Shown: in pieces, positions 48,698 to 61,534 of the stretch
Position numbering within the stretch: the stretch's first letter is position 1
Layout: each line of letters opens with the position of its first letter
Made by a program: the position numbers and the translations under genes
NCBI GenBank assembly: GCA_029721435.1
Contig: CM056576.1
Span: 115,433,166-115,497,165 of the forward strand
DNA: 64,000 nt
Direction of reading: 5' to 3'
Origin: Gymnothorax reevesii
Taxonomy: Eukaryota > Chordata > Actinopteri > Anguilliformes > Muraenidae
The notes under the pieces: model-generated
What the model was told of the DNA's origin: nothing
Seen by the model: only the letters and a program-made list of their open reading frames with translations
Database searches by the model: none

Positions 48698-49435
48698 TTT
48701 GAGTGTACTGGATTCAAGTGGGGCATTAGACTGGGACTTTATTTACCAGAGCAATGAAAGGCCTTGAGAAACATGGACACAAAAACAATCAGGAGTTCAC
48801 ATGCTGGCGTACAAGACAGAAGAGTTTTTACTAGAAGTGTTACAGTCGGAAAGGACCAACCAGACATATTTTATGTTTGGACTCATAAGAAATTTACTTG
48901 TGTGTGGAATGGGGGTCATAGACCAGGGGTAGAAAATGCTGTGTCAATTTTCGACCATGGTTAATGTGAGGCCATGATTGGGATGGCCTCAACGAGAGGA
49001 ATGTTGAGGATTATATTTCAATATTTCTCATCATATTCATCAGTAGATCAATTGCCATGCTGAATAACCATAATTAATAATCATAATCAATAAAGAGATG
49101 CAGCAGTAACACACACACAGACACATACGCACATACAAGCAGTTCACCCACAGGCACACACACGAGCAATTCAATTGACACATGCATGAGCAGCTCACAC
49201 ACACATAAGCAGCAGGCTTCTGTAGCTTCAGTTAGTAAGCAGGCTTCTGTTTAGTTGATTCTGAAACATAATCAGGTGATGTAATGACTTCTGTAGCTTT
49301 GATCAATATTTGTTCAGTAAAATCATTAGTTGTTACTGAAAACATAATCAATTGATTCTTCAATGTATCTACTTGTATCCTATACCTTTGGCTGCATTTT
49401 TCCTCTCTTAACTGTAATTTTCCACTCTTTTTTAG

Positions 49436-49767
49436 TGATGTGCATGCTTATCTTTTGGTAGAAGTTCTCAAGGGCAGTCGGCAGTGTTTTGGTTTACCCG
49501 TCCTGTTGTAGTGTGAGAATGAGAAGGCGGGAAGACCATATTTGGAAGATATTACCTTTGATGAAGGTATAAAAATTGGGTGTGATAAGCAAGATGTCAA
49601 TTCTTCTCGGGCCAAAAGAACTCGGCTTTATATTTATCAATATGCCTCAATAAACCCTAATTGTCTGAAGAATCTGCCTCTCTCCAATTGCTTGGGTATG
49701 GGGGAACCTCACGATATGGAAATATGCCTGAATGAGAACCACAACAAATTTGGTGAGCCAGCGGCAG
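49436..49767 (+). mobile_element. Candidate LTR with primer-binding-site-like end
   Basis: TATAAAA at 49568-49574 and CAATAAA at 49648 are followed by an end ACAACA (49746), then TGGTGAGCCAGCGG, which looks like a retroviral primer-binding site. The left boundary (TGATGTGC) is a guess. No second copy is seen here to confirm it. Confidence 0.35.
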
Positions 49768-49769
49768 GA

Positions 49770-51190
49770 GTCGGCAAAGGTCGGTTACACTCGGAAGGGT
49801 GATGGTACAGGGAGCACACACACACACACCCTAAGCTGCCAGAAAACTAAGCATAAGGTGACGTCTGAATGAAAACCACGACAGTAATCCTGAGCGCATG
49901 TAGGTACAGCACTTAGAGATAGATGACAGTTCTCGATGCCGTGCCGTCTGACTGAACAGGTATCAGGGGTGATCTGCTTAGGCTTGAACCCTCGCCCTTT
50001 ACACACAGAAATTCCTTCAGATTCCTTGAATCTTTAACTTACCTTGTGCTTCATAGAAGGTAAAACATTCAAATCTTCTCCTTTTTCCTTTGAGAAGCAT
50101 TGTTCTTAACCCTTTCAATTACTTTCACAGACATTTAAGGGTAAATTGCTTTGCTCATCTTGGCCTTTACTGAATGCTGTTTTTTTACCAAATCATGATT
50201 ACAATCACCTGTTGACATTAGCTGTTTCAAATTGCATCATTATGGGTTACCTTGTTTTAAGCTCTAAATTTGAATGATCGCAATAAACTGTCTAGACTTG
50301 CCAATGGTGGTGCTGAAATATTTTCATATATTCACTAATTCACTAAAGTATATTCACTAATAAAATTAAGTTGACCAGACAAAGCATTAAATAGCTTGTC
50401 TTCACACTGTCCACAATTGTAATAGTTCGAGAGAAAGATCTTGGAATGCGTGCAATTCCCAATCTAAAAGTTAAGGATACAAGAACCTAAACCACTAAAT
50501 GTCCACGCAGCAAAAACACCTGCGGAACACAGTCCAAAATGAGGGACTGACAACTTCTAGAACATAAAGCTCAGACTTCGGAGCAGGCTAGAAGTACAAT
50601 AATCCAAATGCTAAATAACTAGCGAAAGTAGATCACAACACAAGGCTAAAAGACCTCTGTTACCATCACCATGTATAGATGACACTAACGCAAAGAGGTG
50701 CAGGAATCTTGGGTAATTTATAGGATTCACACACCTGATATTAATCTGCAATTAACCTGTGTGGCAGCCAGGTAGTCAAGAGTACTGTGGCAGAAGACAA
50801 GTAGCCGATTAGCCAAACATACGTCATCAGCACACTAAACTACTCCACAGTAAAAAGTTCCAAACAGACAAGTGATAACAAAATCGGAATCCGATGCAGG
50901 TAGGTGCGCACAACCCCTGCCTTTCAAGAGAAACCCCTAAGAGCTGAAAACAGCTAAGGTGAAGGCAGAAAGAGACCTGATACATGACAGCAATGAACTA
51001 GAAGTCAAAGTAAAAGTAGAAATCACGGCTTTCTGTTTAAATATGCATTTTCTCTATCTTCCCAACTTTCTGTTCCAAGTTGAGGTTGTAATTTTACAAT
51101 TAAATAAAAATATTAAATTAAAACATGATACTCTGTTTGGTGATTAAAATAAAGATATTCTTAAATATGGTGACAATGGCTTAAATGGCA
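49770..51190. other. Intergenic, possible LTR-like block
   Basis: 50430-50881 ends in GTGATAACA and looks LTR-like on the minus strand, but neither a second copy nor a target duplication could be shown. No gene seen. Confidence 0.35.
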
Positions 51191-51222
51191 CTTGTGCTAA
51201 TCTTGCAGCTCCAGCAATGTCT

Positions 51223-51260
51223 GGTTTTTGTACCATGTTAATTGGTTTTCTATCACTGTG
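51223..51260 (-). other. V-RSS of V10
   Basis: Heptamer CACAGTG (51260-51254), 22 bp spacer, nonamer ACAAAAACC (51231-51223). Consensus. Confidence 0.95.
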
Positions 51261-51936
51261 GGCTGCAGTGCACAGTAGTACAGTGCAGAGTCTGTCACTT
51301 CAGCAGAGGAGATCACCAGGTGCACAGAGTTGTTTAAATTTTCATTTATGACTGTAAACCCAGCTTTCTCCTCTCTGTCTTTACTTCTGAAAATGCGGAT
51401 GAGGAATTCTGGTTTCAAACTGGAGTACTGCCGATACCAATGCAGACTGTCTCCAGTATTTTCACCAGTATAGTTGCACGACAGTGTAACACTGCTGCTT
51501 TCCAAAGAATGTATTGCAGTTGTTGCTGAAGTAATTCCATATTGAAGACTGTATCCTGCAGAAGACAGCATATATTTTATGAATCCTATAAACAAAGGTT
51601 GTGAATTATTTAAAAAAAGAAATGATAAAATTCTGACAGTTTTTCATAAAGTTTTAAGTATAATGGATGATTAAAAGTGTTGTATTCAATTATTATGCCT
51701 CTAATAATTGAGAAACAAAAGTATATACATAAAAAGAACATAAACATTTAATAAGATATTTCAACTAGTGTACCAATAATATCATTATTGAATACCCCCT
51801 TTGAAGAGGCCGTTGTGTTAAGTGTGTGAAGCCTCAAAAATGCTATTTCTTGGTGCTTGTCTGAAATGATAATAGAGATAAATATTAATCAGCTCTTACC
51901 CACAGTTGTTGATAACAGAAATAAGCAGTACAGCAT
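51261..51936 (-). CDS. T-cell receptor V segment V10 (group A)
   Basis: Leader 51900-51936 (MLYCLFLLSTTVG, donor G/GTAAGA), 344 bp intron, V exon 51261-51555 after a TTCTGCAG acceptor. Start GYSLQYGITSATTAI, first Cys near 27 (LSCNYT), LHWYRQYSSLKPEFLI around 40, second Cys near 95 (DSALYYCALQ). The leader is the shortest in the set. NYT is a possible glycosylation site in CDR1. V12 is the closest relative (xGITSATxAxH). Intact. Confidence 0.93.
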
Positions 51937-52008
51937 GATGATAACTGTCTGAAAAAAACTCTGACATTAAGCAGAAAATAAGTCATCCACAGCAACTCTC
52001 TACATAGG

Positions 52009-52027
52009 AAACTCCTCCCAATCAATG
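52009..52027 (-). promoter_or_regulatory. GA-rich upstream box of V10
   Basis: The + strand reads AAACTCCTCCCAATCAATG about 73-91 bp upstream of the leader ATG. It matches the group A box in its CTCCTCCCA core. Confidence 0.45.
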
Positions 52028-52789
52028 ATATTTTAGCACCACCTCTGCTTTCAGTCAGCAATACAAGAAAAGGTTAGTAATAAAAAAAACAGGGCGCAGG
52101 CTACTGAATTATTTTCAATATAGGCTTACCTTTGCAAAGAAACTGAAGCCATATTTAAGTTGTGAACTATTTGGTTAATGTCAGTATTTATTCTCTCAGT
52201 TATTCAGGAAACAGAGCTTTTTTAAACTGATTTTATTTGAAAAACATATACAAGACCTAATTTGAAAGATGAAATAATCTCAGTCATTCTTTCATTCCTT
52301 TAAAATCTGGCCTTGTGTCAATGGTGGCTTTCTTTGTGATATACAGCATTAAACACAATTCATGAGATAAACTTTTTTTTTGTTGGTACTTTGCTCTGGT
52401 ATTGAGTTTTTATAGATATAACAACGATAATGAAAGGCTGACTTCCAGCTTTAATTTGATGGCGTTTTCATCCACATCAGATTAAATGTATAGAAATGAC
52501 AATACCTTTTGTACATGGCCTGAAAAATACATATAAATAACTCATGCCAATTAATCCTTGAGATGTGTCAACAAAAATAAATTCTGATGACGAATTGCAA
52601 AAATGAAAAAAAAACTCAAAATTGTTGGTCAACCACTGATTGAAATCACAACACCACAAGTATACAGTAAGTTTCAGTATAAGTATAATGAAAATGTTTG
52701 CTTATTCCAATTGTTATGCATGTTAAAAATCTATCACATCCATTTTTTTGTGTAAACTAGTTCAGGGCTCTAGGACTCTTAGTCCCTGG

Positions 52790-52945
52790 ACTTTTGGTTC
52801 CCAAATGTTTTGTCACTGGACTTTTTGTCACTGGATTTTTCATCCACTAGGAATTTTCATACTCAGACTCTTTGACCCCAGACTTTTTGTCCCCATGAAA
52901 TTTTCATCCCCAGACTCTTCATCCTTGGATGGTTGATCCCCAGTA
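52790..52945 (+). repeat. Degenerate minisatellite-like repeats
   Basis: About ten imperfect copies of a unit like CTGGACTTTTTGTCCC. Unit length varies from about 14 to 18. Confidence 0.6.
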
Positions 52946-53587
52946 ATGCTTTGCCCTCTTCCTGTATTATAACACTATCCCGAGCCCTAGCCTTAACCCT
53001 TATAATACTCCTCGGGGACGAAGAGTCCTGTAACACTAGTGCACACTCCTTTTTGTTCTGTCTGAATTTCACATGCAGTTTTGCTATTGTATAATTGATG
53101 TTTTTTCTTGTTTCCTTGTCAATTCCCTTGTACATTCCACATGATTTTTCTTGTTTCTGTTGTTACGTCTGTGTATTCAGGTTACTCTGTTTTCAGAGTT
53201 CCTTGCTAGATTATCTTTGTGCCACCTGGTACTTACCATTGCTCTCTCCTTTGAATGGTTTAATGGAGAATATACTCACCATCTTTGCCAGGTCATTTAG
53301 CTGCTCCTGGAGAATCAACTTTTTTAAATTTCAACAGTCCTGAGTTCAGTTTCTGGGTTTGGTCATTTCTGAGGGAGTATGGAGGTAGATTGCCAAAAGG
53401 TTTGGTAATTTTGCAGGATAATGTTGCCACAGATCAGTTTAAACACATTTTTTAGCATCAATAATCATTGAAAGAGCATTCAAACATGCATTCAGGCTAT
53501 GTAAGAGTCAGTTTTCAGTGTTTTTATTTATTACCCATGTTTTTACCCCAGTATACTTGAACGAATTATTATATTTTTTGTTATCAT

Positions 53588-54068
53588 TGTAATGTGGAGA
53601 AAAAAAACAACTAGATGGCAGTATTGACATTTTTTTTGTTAAGCCAGTCTGGAGCTAGGCTTTGGGCGTGTCCTGGGCATGCCTCAGAGGGGAAAGTCCC
53701 AGAGAATTGAAAAAAAGTCTGGAACTGGGAGGGGGCTGAGTATATAAAGTTTGTAAGGAGAAAAATTGAGAGAGTAAAGTAGTAGGAGGAATTACAAAGA
53801 GAAATTGAGGAAGGATACATTTGACCAGACCTGTCACTCTTTTCAAGACCTGTGAAACTCTTTTTGTGGATTTTTGCCTGTGTTGGAGCATTTTGCTGTC
53901 CCAGGACATCACAACACAGCAACCCTATCTCAAGGGACTGTAAATATCTCATTTTCTGTATTATTTCAATCTTGGTCAGCCTTTGTTTTATTAACTCTGT
54001 TAAAATTTTAAAATTTTGTCTGTCATCCCTTGCTGTCCTATATGTCATAACAAATTGGGGCCATAACA
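53588..54068 (+). mobile_element. Solo LTR, family D, copy 2
   Basis: 481 bp, TGTAATGTG...CCATAACA, with duplications TCAT at 53584-53587 and 54069-54072. TATATAAAG lies near 53740. ACTAGATGGCAG, CAGACTGGAGCTAGG-like and AATTGGGGCCATAACA are shared with the inverse of 26726-27238. Confidence 0.85.
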
Positions 54069-54616
54069 TCATTACCTACAATAGTATTTATCAATACATT
54101 TTCACCAAAAAAATAAAATAAAAAAATAGGGAAGTCAGATATTAGGACCCCTTTTTGACAAAAGTAGTGGTGTTTATTCATCAATGCACACTACTGTATG
54201 TACAGTATTTGTTATTTCTAATGTAAGACTACTTGACAATGAAGGTTCTGCATAATACGAGACTAACCATCAGGAGTTATGTGTATGCATGTAGCCTATT
54301 CATTTATGTTTTAGCCTAATTTTAGTAGAATATAAAAACATATAAAAAGATTCTGCATGTTGTCCACACACATTGATAGCATATTGTGGCCACCTCTGGA
54401 TATCTTTTTGCCACCCCTAAGCCACCAAAATTTTAATACTCCCACTACCTGACATGGACTGACAGTATTTGCTATCAACCATTTTTGTGCCCCTCCAACA
54501 TAAATAAACTGGTAGATAACTTTTCAAGAGCAAAACCTCAAGACCGTTTCCTGTATCATGGTCAATAGTGGGGACAAAAGTGTTTCAGTTCTATATCAAA
54601 GATTTTTACTCATTAA

Positions 54617-55073
54617 TGTCATGGTTTAGGCGTGCGTTTGTTGGACCTTTTTTTGTTCTATCGCCCGGGGTGATGTCTGATTTCTTTTCCATCGAATTCC
54701 TGGCCCAGCTGGCTGATTGAGCTGGGGCGGAGTTTTCTGGACTCTATATATATGGCTGGGAATTCGCCACGCCTATCACAAAAGTGTCTGTTTGTTTCTC
54801 GCACTTTGGCTGGAGAAAACCTCTAGTCAGATTTCCTAGTGATTTGTTATATTCCATTTACTGTTAGGAATCACTTCTTTTAGAAATTTTCTCTCTTCTC
54901 TCTTGTTGTTTATTCTCTCGCACTGCTTCTGAGTTGCAGACTTTTATTTGTACTTGGAAGCGCGAGCTTTTACCGGAGATGTGTACCTCTTTGTGTTTGT
55001 CTTCTATCTGGGCTGCTCTCAGTTCTTTCTCTCACTGGTTGCGGCGCCTGGCATCTTATCACCGCCCATTACA
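54617..55073 (+). mobile_element. Solo LTR, family B, copy 2
   Basis: 457 bp, TGTCATGG...CCATTACA, with perfect duplications ATTAA (54612-54616, 55074-55078). TCTATATATATGG is the likely TATA box near 54745. Homologous to 8220-8715. Confidence 0.88.
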
Positions 55074-55376
55074 ATTAAGGAGAGGAGTGAGAAGAATTAA
55101 TGAGGAAGAGATTAAATCTATGGATTTCAGTCATGACTCAAGAGGATTTTCATATCATCTTCAAAGCTCGGCAAGTCCAGACTCACGGAGTTCACAAGTA
55201 CGAACTTGGTGTACTTGTTATTGAGAAACGGCCACGGACTACTTGGCTCCTCCATAGGAAACAATACATAAATACTTCACCCATGATCAGTTCAAAAATA
55301 AAAAAAACATATCGTGCCATTGTGATCATATTCAGCTGATTTACACCTCAAATGTTTTGTAATGTAATGAAATCAA

Positions 55377-55399
55377 TTCTTTCTTTCTTTCTTTCTTTC
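55377..55399. repeat. (TTTC)n microsatellite
   Basis: Five tetranucleotide units. Confidence 0.9.
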
Positions 55400-56167
55400 A
55401 AGAAGTGTTCTTCATGATACAAAAGTTGAATTCATGAAAAAAAAAAACTGAAATGAGTATTCCCCACAGGTAAACTGTGATCAAACAACAAAATCTGGAT
55501 AAACTTGCCCTCATTATTTATTGCAAATAATTTTGACCTATCTGGTATTCTGGTGGTAGTAGCACAAGAACAGACAACATTAAAGATCTCCTTGAGAAGT
55601 AATACTTTAGCTTTATGCTAATGAACCTCCCAGGCTACATTATGGAAAAGCCAGCTAAATGCAACTGATCTTACATACACCCCACATGCCCGGTCTCATG
55701 AGCTTACTGGAGGAGTTTGTCAGGAAATTTTCACCAAGGGCCTCATTAGCCAGTATCATTGGATCATCACAGATGGAACCTCAAGAGTCTTATAATACTA
55801 GTGCGAGTGAGGTCGATGCTCATGTCATTGCTTCACTGAAAAGTTGAGAAAATGCACCTTAAAATTAGACTGCTAAACTTAGCCATTTATGATTTGATGG
55901 AGCACAATTAATCACATCTAGTTATTGTTTCGATCATTTCAGACCATTGTGAAATAATAATACAGTAGCCAGTGGGCTACAAAGAAGAAGAAAAAATGAA
56001 TCTTATCATTATTTTCCTGCATCATGAGATGAATGGCATTCAGTATAAACGATTTGCAGGTGCGTGGGACTGGGGCCAAACAGACACATTGAGAGGGATT
56101 TCCTCTTGACGCTTTATCATCTTTTTGGTTCTTTTCATATCATCTTCAAAGCTTTGTAAGCCAAGCA

Positions 56168-56205
56168 GGTTTTTGTATGAGAGCTGGCATTAATATTTCA
56201 CTGTG
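56168..56205 (-). other. V-RSS of V11
   Basis: Heptamer CACAGTG (56205-56199), 22 bp spacer, nonamer ACAAAAACC (56176-56168). Consensus. Confidence 0.95.
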
Positions 56206-56641
56206 ATATCCCACAGAGCACAGTAATAAAATGCAGTATCTTCTGGAATTAATTTTGAAATTTTCAAAACTGTTTTGCCACCGGATTTGTCAGCAGTTGC
56301 ATCAAATCGTTGTTTGGCAAAATTTGATGTGCCAGAGTCGTACCCCCTGTGCAGTATATACTGCAGAGCTGACCCAGGGTACTGACGGTACCAGTAAAAA
56401 GTATAGTAAGTGGTTGAGCTCCCTGTGCTGAAGGTACAATCCATGGAGACTTCTGTTCCTTCCATCATTTTCAGCAATTTGAATTCTCCCATGGAAATGC
56501 CTGAAAATGATGTATAAACATGTGAAACAATAATCATATAATCACAACAAAGAGCAAGGGCAAACTAGTATCTTCTATTTGGGTCACAAATGATAACTTA
56601 CTGAAGGTCACCATTAACACCAGTCCTGCAAAAAGCCCCAT
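56206..56641 (-). CDS. T-cell receptor V segment V11 (group B)
   Basis: Leader 56602-56641 (MGLFAGLVLMVTF, donor A/GTAAGT), 101 bp intron, V exon 56206-56500 after a CATTTTCAG acceptor. The split codon gives Ser (A+GC), against Gly in V3. First Cys is near 22 (SMDCTF), WYRQYPGSALQYIL begins near 37, FDATADKSGG follows, and second Cys is near 94 (PEDTAFYYCALWD). Intron length, flanks and framework match V3, so V3, V6 and V11 descend from one cassette. Intact, with a consensus RSS. Confidence 0.94.
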
Positions 56642-56662
56642 TGTGAGATGAACATGTAGGTC

Positions 56663-56736
56663 ATTAGAGGAGACAGAGCCTGGGGCAGAATATGTGCTTT
56701 AGTTTTACTGTGAGGATGAGTGGGAGGGGCAACTGT
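56663..56736 (-). promoter_or_regulatory. Conserved upstream block of V11 (group B promoter)
   Basis: The + strand has GGGGCAGAATATGTGCT, CTGTGAGGATGAGT and GGGAGGGGCAAC, starting 22 bp upstream of the ATG. The layout matches V3. Confidence 0.55.
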
Positions 56737-56739
56737 GCT

Positions 56740-59700
56740 CTAATAAGAATAAAAAGTAAAGCTTTTAAATCTGTCATTAATAAATTGATCAGAGCACTCT
56801 ATTATTGCCAAAATAGTAATGATATTATTCTATTAATTTTCTATGCATAAATAATATTCTATTATTTATTTTCACTCCTTTCTGATTGCTATTTTGGGAA
56901 CTGATACAAATGTGCTTTCAGGTTATAAAGCGCATCACTGTTCTCAAAGCTAATGCTTGAGCTGCATTTTAATTTTTTAATTACACGTGCCTTCAAATGG
57001 TTAATCAATTGCTGACTCAAGTCTTAAAAAAGAAATCAATTAGCCACGATATAGCAATGAATGCAGTGGTGGTTCTAGCTACCATGGTACCCTGAGCGAA
57101 CCTCTTCTTAGGTGCCCCCACTGCTGTTCCGACTTTGCAGAAAACAAAACAAAACAATATGCAAAAAAAAAGTTATTGTACATTCGCTTGGAACTTAGTA
57201 CCATTAATGAATACGCAAATAGGGCAATATGCACCCAATATGTGCATTCAAAATAAAAATAATTAATTAATGAAAAGACATTAAATAGACAGTGCTAGAG
57301 GGTGTAGCCAAATATTTCGAAAGTGCCCCTTAATTTGCAGTGAAGTACAACAAATAAGTCTCTGGCACCATATGCAGGCTTTTAATTAATCATACTTTAC
57401 ATTTAATCTTGTATATTGTAGGCCTATTGTGCTTTCAGAATAGTAACCAGAACCATACAACTTTCACCAACACCACAACTCTATCAGTGTATTAATTAGA
57501 TACATCTTGTAATTCGGCTTGCAGCATTGAAAATGTCATTTTCTAAACCTAGGACCTAGTCAGTACAATTAATAAGATTTGCATTGTCTGCTAATGAAGG
57601 TTAACCAAATGATAAAGTCTTTGGTCAGATTAAATTGTTTCTAACTTTTTTTTTCAGCCAGGCCCGTAAAATCCTTGCTTATTAAAAATTATACCAATAC
57701 GGTGTTATGTACTAGTCAAACTGACAGTGACAGTAGATTATTTTTGCCTATTTATATGTCAGAATAGCAACATAGGCTAACAAATAAACGGAAAGAATTC
57801 CATATTCAACCTCCACCAATATCGAATTAAATAATTCTTTTATTGATAATTCTTCATTACTCTAAAGAATTACCCAGAGAAGCATTTGGTGTGTAAAAAT
57901 GTCAATTGCACATCCAGTCAAGAGAATTTAGAGTTTAATTTCTAGTGCTGTTCTGCTAGACATGGTAGTGGCATATAACATCGGCAGCCATGATACTGAT
58001 GACACACCGAGTTGCGAGGGCATACACAGCATGTGCATTCGCCAAAATAAATTTTAATATTGAATTCTAAACCCCCTTCTCACTGAAACCCCCCCTCCCA
58101 AAATATATTGGCGCCCCCTCCTTAAATCATTAAAATAAAAATCCAAAAAGTGGAGGTTCGATACAAAATTCTCTCCCAGTTCATTGCAAAGCTAATGTCA
58201 TCGATAACTTTACACTTTTAACGAGGTTTATAACGTATTAAACACTGATGAATAATTATTGAGAAATCCAAGGCTTTTAAAAGGTATTAAAATGACCATT
58301 TGCGGGTATTGGTCTGGGGAGAGGCGTATCTTTGCCAGAACGTAGGCAGTGGGCAGCCTGCCGAGTTGACTAGAGGGCGTCCATTCGCTGACTGGAGTTA
58401 TCTAATCAAGTGATGGCAGCAAATGAGTGTTTTTTTGTTTTGTTTTTTTTTTTTGTTTTATAAAACTTACATTATGACACACTCCTGAAAGATCCAAAAG
58501 ATGTAATTTTACATTGAACACAATTGTTTCACAATATGAGATGAACCATTCCTCCTAAGGTAGTCAGGGAATAATGGATTGAATTCACTCCAAGCCCCAA
58601 GAAACATAAAGGAATTCCCGCCCACATGACAGTTATCTCTCCTTGCATCCAACTTCATTATAAAGAGTGCCTGACCTTTCCTCTGTGATCTTTATGACTA
58701 TGACTGTACTCAAATTTCATTGTGTCTCTTCATCCTTGAGCATGATTTACCCCATGAACATTCTTTTCCCAACTGCATAAACCAAACCACAAATAATATG
58801 ACATTATTTGGGAATCTTATGCGAACTAGACAATCTACTTCAACTAAACTACATATCCTTTTCATCCAGAATATCAAACTTATTGTGAAAAATTCTGTCT
58901 TAAGATGAGCAGCTATTAGATTGTATTTGAGTCACTTACCTTTTGGGAAAAACAATTATGCAGCTATTTCAGCCACGGCCCATATTTCTAAGTTTAGCCT
59001 CAGTTCTGTGCCGTGGAGTGTTGAAAAACAGACTAAAAAAAGTAAATATATTGTGGCCACGATGTGTAAGTCATTCCCACGATTTGATTAATTTGTGGCC
59101 AAGAGATGTAACTCATGTTGTGTCTTCCTGAATCAAAAATTTTCATACTTTCGAGGTCCCCTTGACCGTGAATAATGGGGGAGAGACAAAATCTTCAGAA
59201 GTAATTTTTATTCCAGCCATGAATTGTGCAATAATCCAAACCCAGAGAGTAGTCCTTGGCCAAGAAGTACTAACTCAGCGTTCTTTACTGAGCAATACTT
59301 ACGGGAAAATCTCAACCAACTTTGCTCCACTCACAATACCACTTAGATCCTTCGAACCTCCCAATCCCAGGGCGCAGGTCCAGCCTAGATTCCTTTCCAC
59401 AGAGATCTTTGCCCAGGCTCCCCCAGGTTGAGAACACTGCCTTCTGCTTCCCGATGTCTGCTTTTCAAAGCCCGCCGATCACAGAAGCACCACTTGCCTA
59501 CTAACACATTCGCTTTTTGCTTGTGGTGACCTGACTGTACATTGAGCTGAGCGCGGTGGCCACCCTCTCAGTGGTCTCACTGCCATCTGCGACCCGACCG
59601 GCCGGTGACCCAGTGGATAGCGATCCCCAAATCCCGTAGTGGTATTCAGCCACCCAGGTGGAAACTGACGGTCTGATCCCTACCCCACTTTGCTATGGCC

Positions 59701-60000
59701 ATAGAAACTTTGACCAGCCTCACCTGTTCACAGAGGTCGTCTCGAACGCCCCTCTGCTAGGTGTGGGCTGTCACCCACATACCACGTGTTGCCCTAAACT
59801 TACATACGACAAACACACCGACTAGAAGATACCTCAGCAGTATGTCAATTTATACTTCACTGGATATAGGGACCTTCAGTCCTTTCCCTTGGACTATATC
59901 AAAACTTTAACGTGCCATTGGAACTTTGCAGTCCCGCCTCCACCAGTTGCTCACAAGGTTTGGAGGGCCCAATCCCCTACCCTATGAGCTGTATGCACAA
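56740..60000. other. Intergenic, no gene recognised
   Basis: 3.3 kb upstream of V11 without a supported gene apart from the unclassified block at 59140-59910. Confidence 0.5.
59140..59910. other. Unclassified GC-richer block
   Basis: The composition differs from the AT-rich surroundings. ATTTTTATTCC (minus strand GGAATAAAAAT) near 59205 could be a poly-A signal of a minus-strand LTR, but no boundaries or copies were found. No gene recognised. Confidence 0.3.
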
Positions 60001-60293
60001 GTGCCCTCATTTATCAAACTTGCGTACACCAAAAAAATGGGTGTACGCCAAATCTCCCGCAAGAATCGGCATTTATCAATCCGAACGTGAGTGAACGGTC
60101 CACAAAAATCCCACTCCAGCTCTGACCAGGTGTACGCAAATCTGAAAACAGCGAACAGCATACAGGAACAAGTACAGCTGTCAAAATGAGTAATAAACCA
60201 TATGCAGCGATGCGGACATCATGCTGTTGTTGTTCTCATTAGTAAAATAAATAAATAGACTAAATAAATGAATGAATAAACAAATGAATAAAA

Positions 60294-60438
60294 GCAGGTT
60301 GTTTCCAAATATAAGTGTAATTAATTTCTCTCCACAGATGTTATTATTTATTTATTTATTTAATACATTTATTTAATAAATAAATAAATTGAACCTGTGT
60401 TGAGAAATTAGTTACTCTTATTTGGAAACAACCTGCTT
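60294..60438. repeat. Foldback element with AT-rich loop
   Basis: GCAGGTTGTTTCCAAATA (about 60295) is mirrored by TTATTTGGAAACAACCTGC (about 60437). The loop is made of TTTA and AATA repeats. Confidence 0.75.
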
Positions 60439-60546
60439 GTCAGGCCAGATGGCTGACAATATTACAATCAATTTGATTAAGCACAATGTGCAGCTTGGCA
60501 GATATGCAGTGTAAGTCATCATATGCAGATATGCTCATCCAGTCAG

Positions 60547-60771
60547 ATATATACTGAACAACAAAAGAAAGGAAAGTTAGCCTAATTAAAGGCAGACTGG
60601 AAAATACGTTTGCTCGTAATTATTTTTTGAAAATCAAATTTATTACTAGCACGTGCACATTTACACTTGTTTCATCAAACTTTTCTTTATTTTGTGGTCC
60701 CTTCGACTGAGTAACCATAAGAGTACATTAACTAACTAGCTAACTTGCGTTTCTTTTGTTGCTCAGTATAT
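60547..60771. repeat. MITE with Tc1-like ends
   Basis: ATATACTGAACAACAAAAG (60549) and CTTTTGTTGCTCAGTATAT (60771) are inverted, around about 180 bp of noncoding DNA. The ends resemble those of the 25036-25824 element. Confidence 0.7.
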
Positions 60772-61001
60772 AGATGCCTATGGACACTTCGACCGTGATC
60801 ACATTTTGACAATGGCCGATCTTCCATTGTTAGAGGAACTAGATGCACTCTATAGAGATGCTAACCCATGCCTCTTGTTGACCTTGACCTTTGACATTTG
60901 GACCTCAAAATGCACATTTGGACAGGGTAGCCTAGGATCAAATACCCCAAAAAGTTTGGTCACCCTAGCTTCAGTGGTGGCTGAGCTGTCGCGCGGACAG
61001 A

Positions 61002-61027
61002 GACACACACACACACACACACACACC
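61002..61027. repeat. (CA)n microsatellite
   Basis: Twelve or so CA units. Confidence 0.92.
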
Positions 61028-61534
61028 CACACTCAGACAGATGGTGCTAAACTGTATACCCATGCTGCCTCGTCGGGCGTGGGTAATAAGCTTCTATCCA
61101 AAGTGAAAGGAACTTTCGGCACAAAGATCTCGTCCGGGAAAGTGACGGGTGGCTGCTCGTTTTGTGTGGCACCCAATAAAATGTCATGGAGTAACACTAA
61201 TAAAAACAGAATAAAGTGCTGTTCGAGAGACTATTTTGCATAATGGCTAAATAGCAGCATCTGGTGGCCACTGGATGACACTACACTCCACTCAGGCCCA
61301 GTAAAGCATTGCAGTTTCAGCACATGCATTTCAACATTTGGTAGGTTTGGAAACAGTGCAATTAATCACATTATTGATTTCAATAGAATCACATACATAC
61401 CACATAACACAACACAACATAACGTTAAGAGGTTATACAGAATCCACATAAGGTAGACCAGTTCAAGATTCCAACTCTATATTGCTGTGATGTGAGTGTC
61501 TATGATGACTTGAACTTAAGAATAATAATGCATC

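Noticed and set aside
49542..49802. 86-residue plus-strand ORF
   Set aside because: It overlaps a candidate LTR with TATA and poly-A signals and has no known domain.
60806..61243. 145-residue plus-strand ORF
   Set aside because: It contains a translated CA microsatellite (HTHTHTHT) and no domain. Not a credible gene.
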